From Armillaria gallica (lineage: Eukaryota; Basidiomycota; Agaricomycetes; Agaricales; Physalacriaceae), in contig JBANDB010000009.1 in NCBI GenBank assembly GCA_037576215.1, positions 3,534,001 through 3,598,000 of the forward strand: a DNA stretch of 64,000 nucleotides. The letters run 5' to 3'. The translations under genes and the position numbers were made by a program. Shown piece after piece: positions 46,394-61,138 of this stretch (positions are counted from its first letter, which is position 1; each line of letters opens with the position of its first letter). The notes beneath the pieces were generated by a model, which was not told the DNA's origin, searched no databases, and worked only from the letters and a program-made list of their open reading frames with translations.

Positions 46394-46850
46394 CTGTGAG
46401 AATAATGAGCAGTGTTAAAGAATCAGCTATTTGTATGAAGCAGGTGCCGAAAAACTCTCGGATGTACGCTCAGTGCAGAACATGTTGCATGAAAATATCG
46501 GGAGGACCAGCCAAGCGGAACGTAGACATCGTTTCCTCTCAATTTCATCCAAGCACCCAAAAGACCGGTGAACCCCAGCAAGTGTAGTTAGTACTACCAA
46601 GTTTGTACCAAGTAGGTAATCCGGCGCGCCAAAATCGACGAATCACGTTCTTTGAAGCGGCTGGCGGCAACTTCACACCGAGAGCCACGTAATTGTAAGC
46701 GGTGTACGGATGCACGTTGTCATGCCGGTTTGAGATTTGGTGGCAGGGGTGGCAGAACAAAAAAGCCCAAAATTCAAGTTGTGACACGTCGCGTCACAAC
46801 CTTCGTTATTTCGACCACCACCACCACCTTTACTTTTCTACCTCAACAAA
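46394..46850. other. Intergenic region between trm82 and the NASP-like gene
   Basis: 457 nt holding the trm82 3' UTR and the downstream gene's promoter. It ends in a pyrimidine-rich CCACCACCACCACC run and CTACCTCAACAAA before the start codon. Short open frames show nothing recognisable. Confidence 0.35.
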
Positions 46851-48358
46851 ATGGCGTCGTAAGTACACATTTACTACCGCCATACCCTGCCAATGACATT
46901 ATATCTCTACAGAACCTCAGCCGAAACTACACTCAAGGACACGCCGGAACGCGGCACAACGGTGGAGTCTGCCGTCGAGAAAGGACAACGCGCCTTTGCG
47001 CTCAAGAAATATGAGCAAGCAGTGGACCATTATGCTACCGCACTTGAGCTCTTGCAAGTTCCACGTCTGCCTTTCATACTTGCGCGTTTTGACGCGTTTT
47101 TCTTCTTTCTCTAGAACCGACATTCATGGGGATGATGCACCAGGGATAGAAGATCTCTACTTCGCATACGGAAAGGCATTGCTTGAGAATGCCATCGTTC
47201 AGAACTCTGTATTGGGCAAGGAGCAGCCTGAGGAGAACGTCGAGGACAATGGTGCGTCGCGCCACTCAGTACTACCTGGTTTTTGACTAATGTCGCGATA
47301 CCAGCACCAGGTGGCCCCGGATCGTCAGCAAATGGCCCTATTCTTTCATTCTCAGGAGACGTAGAAGATACAGAAGATGGCACCGTTGACTTGTTTGGTC
47401 AAGCCCTGGAGAGCGCCCAGCAGGAGGCTGCCGCTGCCGCCGAGGACGATGAGGATGACGAAGCAGAGCCCGAGGATGACTTCAATGCTGCTTGGGAAGT
47501 TCTGGACCTGGCGCGCGCTATCTATGAGAAGCAGAAGGCAGCGAACGGCGATGAACAGGTGGCCCTCAAGTTGGCAGACACATACATCACTCTCGGCGAC
47601 GTATCTTTGGAAACTGGTGTGTTCGCTGTTTCTATCACTCGCTGACCTCGTTTTGACTACCCTTCCTTTTACTCTCAGAGAAATTTGACCAGGCTATCAC
47701 TGATTATGAAGCTGCTTTGGCGTTAAAAATCGAGTTGCTGCCATTTTCGTCGCGTCAAATCGCAGAGGCCCATTACAAGCTTAGCATCGTACTTGACCTC
47801 ACATCCGGTCGACTTGCAGACTCCATTGTCCATGCAGAGAAGGCTCTACAAAGCCTCGAGAGCCGACTCACTGAGCTGCTAGCTGCGCTCCCCACTTCCT
47901 CGACTCTACCTCCGCCTGTTCAGCAGGATCCCAAAGGGAAGGGAAAGGCTACAAAACCTGTCAGCGAAGACGCGGTCGAGAGGTTGACGACAAGTCAGAT
48001 TGAAAACGAGATCAAAGAGCTGAAGGGTTTGAAGGACGACCTCGTTTTGAAGGTACGGCGTCCTATTTGTGTTGCCTTCAGCATTCTAAATGCTGGCCAG
48101 ATCGAGGAATTGAAGACCTCGCCAAACGAAAGTGTCTCGGAGAGTGCCCCCGCTATGGTTGCGCATGCACTTGACAGGGAGCTCAACGCTGGTTCGGCCG
48201 TGGTGCCCAACCAAGAGCCCGTAGTCAACGATTTGACTTCGATGGTTGTTAAGAAGAAGAAAAAGGTCCCTGAGGATACTTCTGCCACAAAACGCAAAGC
48301 GGAAGACGACGTTCAAGATTCCAGTTGTGAGAAGAAGCCCAAGGTTGATTCTTCATGA
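46851..48358 (+). CDS. NASP/SHNi-TPR histone chaperone
   Basis: Six exons, 409 residues: 46851-46858, 46913-47053, 47115-47251, 47305-47616, 47679-48052, 48101-48358. The protein shows a TPR (VEKGQRAFALKKYEQAVDHY), a TPR-like LYFAYGKALLENA, an acidic insert (EDDEDDEAEPEDD), further TPRs (AWEVLDLARAIY; LADTYITLGDVSLE; EKFDQAITDYEAALALK; AEAHYKLSIVLDLTSG), a coiled coil and a Lys-rich C-terminal nuclear signal (KKKKKVPED...KRKAE). This is the layout of NASP/Sim3/Hif1, which escort histone H3 (or H3-H4) into the nucleus. The second intron (47054-47114) begins GCAAGT: only a GC donor keeps LELL joined to TDIHGDDAP. The first coding exon is 8 nt. Confidence 0.9.
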
Positions 48359-48452
48359 TATCACGGACAGATACGCCGATAACGACACGTAGATACTGAC
48401 ATGGTATATATCCTTACATCCTTTTGTATCATCACTGAAATCTGCTATCCTA

Positions 48453-49960
48453 CTAAAAAGGAACTGCTTTCGCAGTTATAGGTTTGTGCTTATATGACTT
48501 TTTACCAGCACCGAACTCCTCAACGATATGGCCCTTATCAGCTTTGCTTCTGAGCATGTACTTATAGATAACCAGGCCCTCCAGGCCTACAGGTCCTCTA
48601 GCATGTATTCTCCCTGTGCTGATACCCACCTCAGTGCCAAAACCGTAGCGGAATCCATCTGCAAATCGGCTGCTGGCATTGACGAAAGTGCCGGCGGAGT
48701 CTACGCCACGAGTGAAGACCGACGCAGCCTGTTCATTTTCAGTGACGATAACGTCCGTGTGATGCGATGAATGGGAGTTTATGAACTGGATGGCGTCGTG
48801 AAGGGAAGGAGTCGAGGTAACGGACATTGTGAGGCTTAGATGTTCTGTCGCAAACGATGATTCGTCTGCTGGTTGGACGAATGTGTCGAAGCCCTCCAAT
48901 GACCTAACAGTGTCAAGTGTAGAAGGGTCACATTGCAGGTGCACTTGAGATTCAATCAGTGCTTTTGCGACCGCAGGCCATATTGTTTTGAGCAGAGATT
49001 CGTGCACGATGAGGATTTCCGCGGCATTGCAAGCTGATGGGTAATCGGTCTAGTGGATTATCAGACAAGGGACTTGAATAGCAAAGACGGGAAAGGACCT
49101 TGGAATCGACAACAACTCTGACAGCTTTTTCGAGGTCGGCAGTTTCATCAAGGTAGACGGAACACAAGCCGTCTGCGTGACCCATCACAGGAATTCGAGT
49201 ATTGTTTTGGATGTTTCTGACGAGACTGTTGCTTCCACGAGGGATGACTAGGTCTATGTATTGGTCAAGTCCCAGTAAGGAAGAAACCTCTGCGCGCGTT
49301 TGAATTGTCTGGATATACGTTTGAGGAAGAGACGTTTGCGATAGACCCTCTGAAATCGCTTTCGATAGAAGTACAGCAGTCCGTGTCGATTCCTTTCCGC
49401 CCTTTAATATAGCAGCATTCCCTACGCTAGATTGGTATCTTTTTAACTTGTGAAGAAAAGGACCTATGACTCACCAGATTTTATTGCCAAAGAAGCAATA
49501 TTCACTACCACCTCCGGGCGCGATTCAAAAATTACGAGAAGGACGCCAATTGGGCATGAAACCCTATACAATTCCAGGTCATCGTCCAGTTCGGAAGCGT
49601 ATGTGACCACTGAGGTCGGATCTGGAAGTGCAGCGACATCTCGTACGCCTTGAAGCATCGAGTCCCACTTGTCCCCCTTTGACAGGTCCAGTCTTTTCAT
49701 CATAGACTCGCTCATTCTGCCAGCATGAACCTCTCCTTGTGCAGCCTACCCATAAATGAGATCCTTAGCATTTAAAAACAGACTATAGTACATACTTGCA
49801 AATCATCTGCATTTGCGGAGAGAATTTCATTTTTATTGGCCTGGAGAGCAACGCAGATGGAATGGAGAGCCTTGACGCGTTCTTCAGCTGGGACGAGCTG
49901 CGATGCCTCGAATGCTTGCTTTGCCGCCTTTGCAATTTCGAGGGAGTCGGAAGTTGCCAT
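48453..49960 (-). CDS. pro2: Gamma-glutamyl phosphate reductase (glutamate-5-semialdehyde dehydrogenase)
   Basis: Four exons, 451 residues: 49960-49796, 49745-49475, 49421-49099, 49049-48453. Family blocks: RVKALHSICVALQ near the start, PIGVLLVIFESRPEV, NAAILKGGKES, DLVIPRGSNSLV, GHADGLCSVYLDETAD, the catalytic-cysteine segment YPSACNAAE, the HTDVIVTEN segment, and GTFVNASSRFADGFRYGFG with STGRIHARGPVGLEGL near the end. It catalyses the NADPH-dependent reduction of gamma-glutamyl phosphate, the second step of proline synthesis from glutamate. Length is normal for the family. Convergent with the NASP gene, 94 nt apart. Confidence 0.95.
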
Positions 49961-50363
49961 GTTCGAGGAAAGAGTCAAGGTGGGCTCGGCAATTTCGGCC
50001 CGCTACCTGATGTTCAGAGAGCAAAAACTTTGTGTGGCTCCAGGACAACTCCAGGGAGTCTAGGTTCTTGTTTTGGCATCCGACATGGTACCGCGAATAT
50101 GGTACAACATACCGGTTTTCTTTTCTGGACCTGGATTTTCATCACGTAATGGCCCCGATCCTTTGGACTCATTCTACAACAGCCTGTCGAAGTCAATGAT
50201 TTGATTACGCATAAGATATAGATACTAAAAAGGTACAGTGTCCCGAACGTGAAACATATGTACAAAAATGATGAGCCTGTGCGGTCGGATAGCGTGGATT
50301 GCGAGAATAAGAGTATATATATATAATCCCAAAAAACCATCGAAACGCGAATGTGGTATATTG
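49961..50363. other. Intergenic region, nothing beyond promoter and 3' UTR expected
   Basis: 403 nt between the pro2 start and the AP180 stop. It contains an AT-rich (TA)n tract near 50310-50330. Open frames here are shadows. Confidence 0.35.
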
Positions 50364-53300
50364 TTAGATCAAGGACGTCGCGGTGGTTTGTTGTTGCGCT
50401 CCACTGTTGGCATTAAAAGGCGAACCAAAAGGCCCGGCTCCAGACATGCCATAAAGATTTCCTCCCATTTGCTGAGCATTAGCAGCCCCACCTGGCCCCG
50501 ATGTGGGTGTCTGGAACAAAGATGCGCCTCCGGATGTCAATCCGTTCACAGAGGACGCACGGAAGGGATTGGCCGCTGAGCCTGTCATCTGTGGGCGTAG
50601 GCCCACACCCAGCGTCGACCTTGGGTGTCCCATAGCGCCGAAAGCTCCTGTCGGCTGTGAGTTCAAGGCGCCCATGCCTGACGGTTGCGTTCCAAGGTTG
50701 ACATTGTTTTGGTTCTGGCCACTAGGCAATGAGCCCATTGCCCCAAAACCTGTATTGAAGGGGAATGATCCTGTCTGTTGGGATGCCGATGAACCTGATG
50801 AGGTCGAAGTTCCATTACCTGTCGCAGCAGGCGTCGTTGGCGCTGACTGAGGAATAGGCGGCAGTGATTCCAACAAGGAAGCACCGAAAGAAGATGATGG
50901 TTTAAACGGCTTGAGTCCAGGGAACCCTGTCGCTTGCGATTTTAATGAAGGAGTGAGAGAGATGGATGGTGAAGACGAAGCATTTGTGGCACCAGTCGGC
51001 TGAGACGACAGTGATGACGACCACAGGGAGTCCGAAAATGTGGAACCCGCTGTCGTCGTTGACGTATTCTGAGAATTGAGGAAGGCGGATGACGAAGCGG
51101 GCTTCTCATCAGAACCGGCAGGCTTGAACGCGAAAGAGGAGGCGACGCTGGAAATGTCCGTAGCGCCTGGATTAAGACTGCTATTACCGAAAGAGAAGTT
51201 ATTTTGCCCGTTAGGCTGCGAGTGCACAGGCGGACTCGACGGGGTGGATTGTGGTTGAGCCTGATTCATAGCGTTCCCGTTCATATGCATACCCATTGCA
51301 AGCTCCATTAGTGTTGGTTGCTTGGGTACTGGCGGTGGCGGTGTTGCAACTCGACCGAATGGGTTTCTCGTCCCAGTCTGGTGTGTTTTGATCGGTTGAG
51401 CGACCGGAGGAGACGTTGAACTCGAAGATGACGATGGACCAAAAGACGTTAAGGGCGTCGATGCTGGTCTGGCAGGTACGTTCGCGTGGCCCTGGAATGC
51501 TGATGTTTGAGGTGCAGGTGAAGTGAATGAAGAGGTGGAAAATGGTTGGGAGTTCATTGAAGGGAGCCCACCAAATGCACTCTGACCTTGGTTCTGAGGT
51601 GCGTTCGTCATAGGATTGGCATTCATGAAAGGAGCACTAGTCTGCTGAGGCTGCAGACCACCACTGCCTCCTACACCAAACAAAGCCATTCCTGTCGTTT
51701 GAGGAACTAACATACTTTGGCGGAAGGGGTTAGCGCCAGTCGGTTGCGGTTGCAAAAAGCCTTGTGGCTGTTGGAATTGCGGCGATAGTTGAGGCTGTCC
51801 TGTGGGTTGTTGAGGGAGAAAGGAGGAAAAAGGACGATGGCCTGTTGGTTGCAGCTGTAGCCGAGGAGTAGGTGCTGCAAGACCAAACGGATTCGGCGCT
51901 GGCCCACCCATAGAAAATCCCGTGGGCTGGAGCTGCATCTGTTGTGGGGTTTGCATAAACGGATGTCCAGTCATTTGCCGTTGGACGAATGGGTTAACGG
52001 TGGCCTGTTGCTGGTACTGATTGGCATTGGGACTTAAAAGATAAACGGTGAGACGCATTCAGTAACGGTAAAGGTAAAACCAACCTGCTGGCTTGAGCAT
52101 TAAGTGATTGAGGCTCTTCCTCTTCAATGGCAGAGAAGAAGTCGATTACTAATCCATTGGTAGAACCCGATTGAGCGCTATTAGTCGTGGATCTATTACT
52201 TGTGGAAGCCGGAGGAGAGGTCTTGGTCGGTGAGGTAGAAGTAGAAGCTGATGTATAAAGTTGAAGTATCAACAGAGAGATAAAAAGCCCTTTGGACGCA
52301 CCTGTCTCCGATTTCTTGGGTGTAGGCCCACCCTTCGACCCCCGTTCCGCTGATTCCTTGTTAGTCTTGTATTCTATTCTGTTCTGTTCGAAATTAGGAT
52401 CATCGAGGTACTCTTGTAAGGCGCCGGCCAACGATACTGGAGCCTAGAGCAGATGTCAGGATGGTACCGGAGACAATATTGCTGTCCATACGTGTTTCAA
52501 ATTGGGAACGGGAACATTAAGAAGATTCAAGAGCTTCTTTGCTACTCCGAGGTATTCGACAACTTTTTCCGTTTGCTGACAGAAATGTCTATATAGGCTA
52601 AGGGCTTCTTTAGCATCTACATGTGACATCTCAAAATAGTGCTCTATAAACTATTCAGGAAGAAAAATGGGACGGACTAGGTAGCACCTACCCAGTACGT
52701 TGATGACACCCTCATTTCCGGCCTGGAAAAGGATGAGGAGATCTTTGACTAACATTCGTAGGGCAGTGATAGTCAGCTCATCCTCTAGATCATCGAGGTA
52801 GAACTAGGTCTCCAGTCAGATTAACGAAAGAAGGAAAACGAAAGTAGCGCACCCTGCACTCCACTAATGCATCTATCATCCTGTGAACAGCCCGCGTCTC
52901 GCGTAGCAGACCCTTCTCCACGGTCATTGACCGCAGCTTCCGGCCCATAATAGTCTTGCTTCTCGATGGCGCTGCGGATTGAGCGGACTTGCCTCTTTTG
53001 CTATTGCCTCGATAGCCGTCCTCCTCTATAGACTGTGAATTGCGCATATCCCTATTCGACTCTGCCTGGACTCGCACAGCGTCATGCTTGAGATCCCGAT
53101 AGGCGCGTATCCGGGATTCAAGATAAACGGCATAATTCTGCAGGTTTTCTGGTGCCGCGTAGCCTATGGTATGGTCAGCATGAACCCGGGTGACGGTTGA
53201 AACGCGGACCTTCCCAATTGCCAGCAGAGACGTTGGAGAGACGCAGAACCTCGGAAGATGAGAGATAGGACAAAACGTTGTCGGTGGCGCCATTACGAAT

Positions 53301-53606
53301 CATGGTATGCAGAACAATCAGGGCTTTGAACACAACCTAACGTGACAGCATCCATGAATGACGTTCAATTAGAAAGGCCAAGACGCATACAATCGCATTG
53401 GGCTCCCGAAAGCGCGGAGACAGGGCCTTGCAGACGTCGTGGACAGCACCATCCTCGGACCATGTTGCAGCAATAATTGGGTCGAGATACTAGACAAATA
53501 TGAGGACCACGATACTCGGAAGGGGCGGGACGGGGTGAACCTTTGCTTTTGGTGGTGCAGCCTTCGGCTTGCAAGCCAGTTTCACCACCTTGTCGTAACT
53601 CGACAT
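50364..53606 (-). CDS. AP180/CALM-type ANTH-domain clathrin adaptor
   Basis: Nine exons, 946 residues: 53606-53541, 53489-53391, 53336-53210, 53163-52853, 52803-52692, 52643-52492, 52443-52302, 52247-52085, 52032-50364. The ANTH domain fills residues 1-300: SYDKVVKLACKPKAAPPKAK (lipid-binding Lys patch), KALIVLHTMIRNG, LQNYAVYLESRIRAYRDLK, LRSMTVEKGLLRE, MLVKDLLILFQAGNEG and YFEMSHVDAKEALSLY. The last exon encodes a 560-residue Gln/Pro/Ser/Thr-rich tail with several NPF motifs (NPFVQ, NPFGL, NPFRQ, NPFGR, NPFRA) and a recurrent Q-P/M/A-T-G motif. NPF motifs bind EH-domain proteins (Ede1/Pan1 type) at endocytic sites; AP180 proteins link PI(4,5)P2, SNAREs and clathrin at the plasma membrane. 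Confidence 0.93.
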
Positions 53607-54131
53607 CGTAGAGGATGGTCAGTGCAGCAGGCAGGGACCTAGGCGAGACTTGAAATTGATGCCACCTCTTCCGCTGCAATCTCCGGCAATTGCTTACTTT
53701 CAAACTCAGAATGGTAAGCCCTTCTCGGCAATAAGCGGCATCGTTTCCTAAACGGCCGCATCAAAATTCTATTTCGTCCATTCTTTCAAGAGAACGTGCG
53801 ACGAAAAGCAACTACATAGGGTTGGAGGCAGCCACATTTCACCTGTACCCGTACTCGTAATATCTCTGGGGAATTTACGGCCTACCAGGCTATACATCCA
53901 ATCCCGAAAGTTAGGCGTCCTAGCCATCCGGTGAAGCTCTTCCATGTGAGAGAATCTCCATGTAGGCAAATAACAAGACAAGTATAGTTGTTTCATACAT
54001 AGCTTCCAAACTGATGGTTTCCAGCGCTTGGCTTCATCATCAGGACGATTACAGATATTCAAGATGCCGAAATTAGCTGCTTCAGTCCGTGTACATATTC
54101 ACCATCACTACTATTGCATTCAAATTTGAGT
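53607..54131. other. Intergenic region with one doubtful minus-strand ORF
   Basis: A 97-codon minus-strand frame (54062-53769; includes NFRDWMYSLVGRKFP) lies between the AP180 start and the dehydrogenase stop. It has no recognised family and may be chance. Confidence 0.25.
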
Positions 54132-55048
54132 CTACCATGGGAATTCTCCTTTGTCACTCCAAAACAAGCCTAACAAAATGGACACAGTTGGTCGATGAAT
54201 AAGAAGCGACGAAGAGAACTTACAAGTCTTGCCCTTATCTTCGGGTCCTAACAATGCCCAAGGAACAAGCACAGAGGCACCTCCCTCCGTCGTTTTCCCG
54301 CCCGCACGGAAACCATTCAACTTGGTTGTGGTAAACCCAGGTGTGACTAGATTCACTTTGATGTCCTCTGCTTCCAATTCCTTCGCCAACGCAATCGAGT
54401 AAGAGTTTGCTGCAGCTTTGCTTGTATTGTATGCAACGACATGGATGGAAGCTTTCGGGCCAGCTTGGTGAGCATTAGATGCCATATCAGTTGTGTTGTT
54501 AACGATGCACGCGTAGCCTTTGGGAGCTGCACGTAGAAGAGGCAAAAATGCCTGCGTCGTCTGTATCAGACCGTAGAAGTTGGGTTCAAAGGCATTGCGA
54601 ATCGTAGTGAGCGACACTGTACTAGCTTGCTGTGGTTCTGACATATAACTCATACCTATGGTATTGTCAATGAAGGCACTGTCGTTATGACAAGGGTAGA
54701 GATGGGTACCAGCGTTGTTGACTAACGTGTCTAGTCTTCCCTCCGCCTTTTCTATGGTCTCTTTGGCAGCCTTGACTGAGGTTTCGTCCGTAATGTCGAG
54801 CTGAACGAACTTAACATCGAGGTTGTGGTCCTTTTTCAACTTCGCCCTGTTGAACAAACACATCAGTTTATCGCCTTGAGCACATGTCGGTGATCATACT
54901 GTGCTTCCTTCCCTGCACTCTCCTTCCTCGACGCCAGGTAGACGGTATGCCCTTTTTCCGCGAGCAGTTTGACAATACCGTAGCCGATTCCAGTGTTGGA
55001 GCCGGTGACAAGGATAACGCGCTTGTATTGGTTGTTCGGTGTAGTCAT
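54132..55048 (-). CDS. Short-chain dehydrogenase/reductase (SDR family)
   Basis: Four exons, 251 residues: 55048-54900, 54846-54710, 54655-54224, 54169-54132. Rossmann motif VTGSNTGIG near residue 15, NNAG joined across the second intron, NNTTDMAS as the serine region and the active-site YNTSKAAAN (YxxxK), then VNLVTPGFTTT. It is an NAD(P)-dependent oxidoreductase, classical carbonyl-reductase type by wording; the substrate cannot be told. Length and catalytic residues are normal. Confidence 0.93.
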
Positions 55049-55335
55049 GATGGTGGTAAGAGTGAGACTCGGTTGGATTCAGTAAGGTTCACATGTCTCA
55101 GGCTTTATGGCCGTTCCTCAAAGTGCTGACTCATTGGGATGCCGTGGGACACGCGTCGATTGTAATCCTCATGATGCCAAATTTACACGAGTCGATACTG
55201 TATGACTGAGTACCTCTTAGTACCAAGGTATGGTGGAAGGAAACGCGCAAGTGCGGCACCAAATACTGTATTGTGATTTTCGGGCCGATCATGCCTCACA
55301 CGCGCCCACAAGTTTTGTCACTACACAACGGCATA

Positions 55336-56376
55336 TCAGGTTCGCACTATATACAGATAGTAGTGAAATGCCTCTCCCAGCTCTTTTATATGCAGCGAGG
55401 TCTCTGGCCTTGCAAGAAACCGCCTTCTAAAATGTGGTTGCCCAAACGTTAGGTACAAAAACAAGCCAGTGGACTTCCGTAGAACTCTGACAGAGAAATC
55501 TGATAAATCGCCCAAAATCATACACACAGAAATAAGGACTAACCTGATCACCTCATCTACCTCTTTTGTGCAGTCGCTCACTACCTGTTCCGGGGGATCC
55601 TAGATTGACCTTTCATCAGAGACCATACAATTTCAAAACATCGATATCGCGCCGCCTCAGTAAAACGTACCCAGACATCTCCCTTGGCTGTCATCATGGC
55701 ATCCATGGTCCCTTTATCGATGGCGACATCGAAGTGATCATCGGCAAACTCAAGTTCACGGACGTCCATGACGCGCCCTATGTTCAAAAGGATTCAATCA
55801 GACCAATACGCGCAATAATGTTCAATAAAATGTCCCTACATTCCATCTCAGGTCGGTCTGTTTCGTGTCGCTTTTGCATTTGTTCAATCACAACGGAAGA
55901 ATACTGTCCAAATGTCGACGTCCAAATGTGCCAGAAATGAATGGGAACGGCCCAGAGACTTACATCCACATTGACAATGTTCTTGTAGCCGTCATCGTAC
56001 ATCTGCAAAGAAAGTTGAATCAGTGTTTATTATAGATAGATACATGAATGATTCACGTCTTCTGAAAGAGTGGAGTTACCGCATCCCAGCATCAAAATTT
56101 TAGATGTCTTATCGGGAATAAGTTCCCGAAACAAGTCTGCAATGTCTGAGTACTTCTTGAACCAGTCAAAAGATTTGACATCGGACTCTCTACGGCGATT
56201 TTTCCAAGTGATTAGTTTGGGAGGAAACAAATAACTTTGAAAAGGCGAACGCTTGATATCGTTGGTCCCTTCAGTACGATTCGCATCTTTGGTCAATCGT
56301 AGGCGATGAAATGTTCGGGATCTCACCAATAGTCCTTTGTCCCGTACTGTTCATTCTTTTCTGGGAGATTGTCCAT
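55336..56376 (-). CDS. Class I SAM-dependent methyltransferase, METTL13/EEF1AKMT4-like
   Basis: Minus-strand exons from ATG 56374-56376 to TGA 55336-55338. SAM motif I is ILMLGCGNSTLSED; further family blocks are YDDGYKNIVNVDYSSVVIEQM, RVMDVRELEFADDHFDVAID, KGTMDAMMTAKGDVWDPPEQ and a C-terminal LFLYLTFGQPHFRRRFL. The wording matches the group that methylates lysines or the N-terminus of translation elongation factor 1A; the target here is inferred. Most introns are clear, but the first is awkward: exon 1 ends KDYW at a GTGAG donor, and the homologous continuation (KNRRRESDVKSFDW) follows a TG rather than AG. An AG 33 nt upstream also keeps frame and would add a short extra peptide. Confidence 0.82.
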
Positions 56377-56577
56377 GTATACGCCACGAATGTGATGGTG
56401 GTCAAGAAGAAGGAAATTTGATCGAACTCGATCACGATCGGCCACTTTCACCACTTTCAGGCCAAGGCATTATTCCCATTACATTATATATGGATAGAAA
56501 TTAGTATATACAATGAAATACAGTATACGTAAAACCGGTGTCCAGGATCTCTACCCGAGTTCGCATCTGATGAGGTA

Positions 56578-58786
56578 TTATTCGTCACATGAGCCATCGT
56601 CCCATCCTCTGCATCTTTCAACTGCGCGTTGCCACAAACCCCAACGTCTTTCCCGTTCCGCACCGTTCATTTCTGGCCTAAATTCTCTTGTTCCTGTTCT
56701 ATTTACCTCAGATAATGTCTCCGGCTTTCGTATATCCCAACCAAATAGGTTGACAGCGGAACCGGCAAGTAGGGCAGAGCCCAGTGCAGTAGACCTACAA
56801 ATTCGAAGCACCGTCGTCAGGATATCTATTCAAAGGAAAAAGATGATGATCTTACTCTCGCATCGTCGGACGAATAACGCTGAATCCTCCTAGGTCTGCA
56901 AGGATACTCATTGCCAGATCACCGTTCGTCATTCCACCGTCCACTTTCAGGTGCTGAAGATCTGTCCCAGAATCCAGCTTCATGCTTTCTATCACGGCAC
57001 GAGTCTGGAAGGCGTTTGCTTCAAGCGTAGCTCTGGCTATGTGCGATGGGTTTGTATACTGCGATACGCCTAAATGACAACCACATAAGCAGTAAGCAGT
57101 CTGAAATAGACAAACATCAATACCAATAAGAAGACCAGCCGCGGCAGGATCCCAATACGGTGCGAGTAGCCCAGAAAATGCAGTTACAAAGTACACGCCC
57201 CCGGTCGTAGGTTCTTGAGCCGCCAGGGTATTCACATCCGCAGCAGATTTTATAAGTTGCATGGAATCTCGTAACCATTTGATCGCACTTCCAGCAGTAG
57301 ATACTTCGTTATATACAAATAGTGAGCGACGATCCAGGTGAATATACCAGAACACTCACTACTTCCCTCCAACGCGTACACCGGGGGTACATTGGGTCCT
57401 GCCTGGTAGGCAATCTAGAATGGCATGCATATATGATTTGACGGAGAAGATGGTCTAACCTTACCGTGCTCAGTAAGCCGTGGGTGCTCTTCACAATCTC
57501 ATGTCCAGTACAAAACAGCAGAAAAGCGCCCGTTCCATACGTGCATTTAGCCTCACCTTCCCTCAAGCACAGATTCCCAACCAACGCACCCTGTTGGTCA
57601 CCGACAAGACCACCAATCGGGACGCCCTTCAAAGGTCCACTGGCAATGTGACCGTAGACTTCAGACGTCGACACGATTTTAGGCAGAATGGACGGCCGTA
57701 AACCAAAGAAATTCATCAGGAACGGCTCCCATTTGAGCGTGCTAATGTTCATTAGTAATGTACGGGACGCATTGCTGACTTCGCATATATGTCGAGCCTT
57801 TCGGGTATCTCCTACGAGGTTCTAACGAGGCGCGTTTGATGATAAACCGCAATAGGTGCCTGAAGACTCACATAAAAGAGCCATGATTCGACCGTCCCGA
57901 AAAGTAGCTGGTCGGATTCGTGAGCCTCAGAGACTTCGGGTATATGATCTATCATCCACCTCAGCTTAATGGCTGAAAAGTACGTCGAGAGAGGGAGACC
58001 GGTCCTGTGGATCCTGATGAGGACAAAGTACTGATAAAAACGCGAAACGCACGTCTGACGTAGGGTCTCGACGCCTTCCTCTCCTTTCTTCCACACGCCT
58101 GGCTCGACTTGAAGGCCGACAGTTTCCAGTTTCTGTTGAAAGTGGGCGACGACGTTTTTCGTCCGAGAGTCGTCCCAAACGATTGCGTTGCACAGCGGGT
58201 TTCCAGTCGTTTTGTGCCAGGCGACAGTAGTTTCGCGTTGGTTGGTTATACCTGCATGTTGTGTGGCCTGTGAGTAAAACGGTAGCCAGTAAAGGACAGT
58301 TGACACGCACCAATAACCTTGACACTCTCCTTGGCCCACCCATTGGCCTCCAAAGTCTTGACCGCCTCTTCTATACACCTATTCGAATACTCCCGTATTT
58401 CTAATGGATCGTGGTCGTGCCACCTGCGATAGCTCGTCATCAGTCGAGGAAACAGCAAAGACCCTATTTTAAATGCGCACCCAGGGTGTAGATAGTACTG
58501 AGGAAATTCGAGCTGGTGCTGCGCGACGACATTGGCATACTGATCGAAAATGAGAAAACGAACGGAACTGGAAAATCACGAATAAACATATGTCACAAAA
58601 CTATCATTGGCAGGAGAAGGTGTACGTGGTACCGCAGTCCAGGGACCCAACAAACTTGCCTATTTTGAGGGTCCTCACCATAGAGGAGAACATACGCAAC
58701 ATGGAGGACATGGTGAGGGGCCAATTATTTGTTGATTGGGGCTTCGGTACATCCGTACCGGTGCCGATAGCTTCCGAGTTCCCCAT
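56578..58786 (-). CDS. gut1: Glycerol kinase (FGGY family)
   Basis: Several minus-strand exons from ATG 58784-58786 to TAA 56578-56580. The signature [10 protein letters not shown] joins across the first intron to [16 protein letters not shown]; then [132 protein letters not shown] and [12 protein letters not shown]. The enzyme phosphorylates glycerol with ATP for glycolysis or lipid synthesis. There is an N-terminal extension of about 40 residues before the sugar-kinase fold; the start among several in-frame ATGs is a choice. It starts 57 nt beyond the stop of the GH47 gene on the same strand. Confidence 0.93.
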
Positions 58787-58843
58787 TGTGATTCTTTGGC
58801 ACGCAAAACAGTCTATAGGTCCAAGCAAAAACAGTTTACTACG

Positions 58844-61138
<2,295 letters not shown>

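Noticed and set aside
46396..46787. Short ORFs between trm82 and the NASP gene
   Set aside because: No domain, no splice structure, and they occupy expected UTR and promoter sequence.
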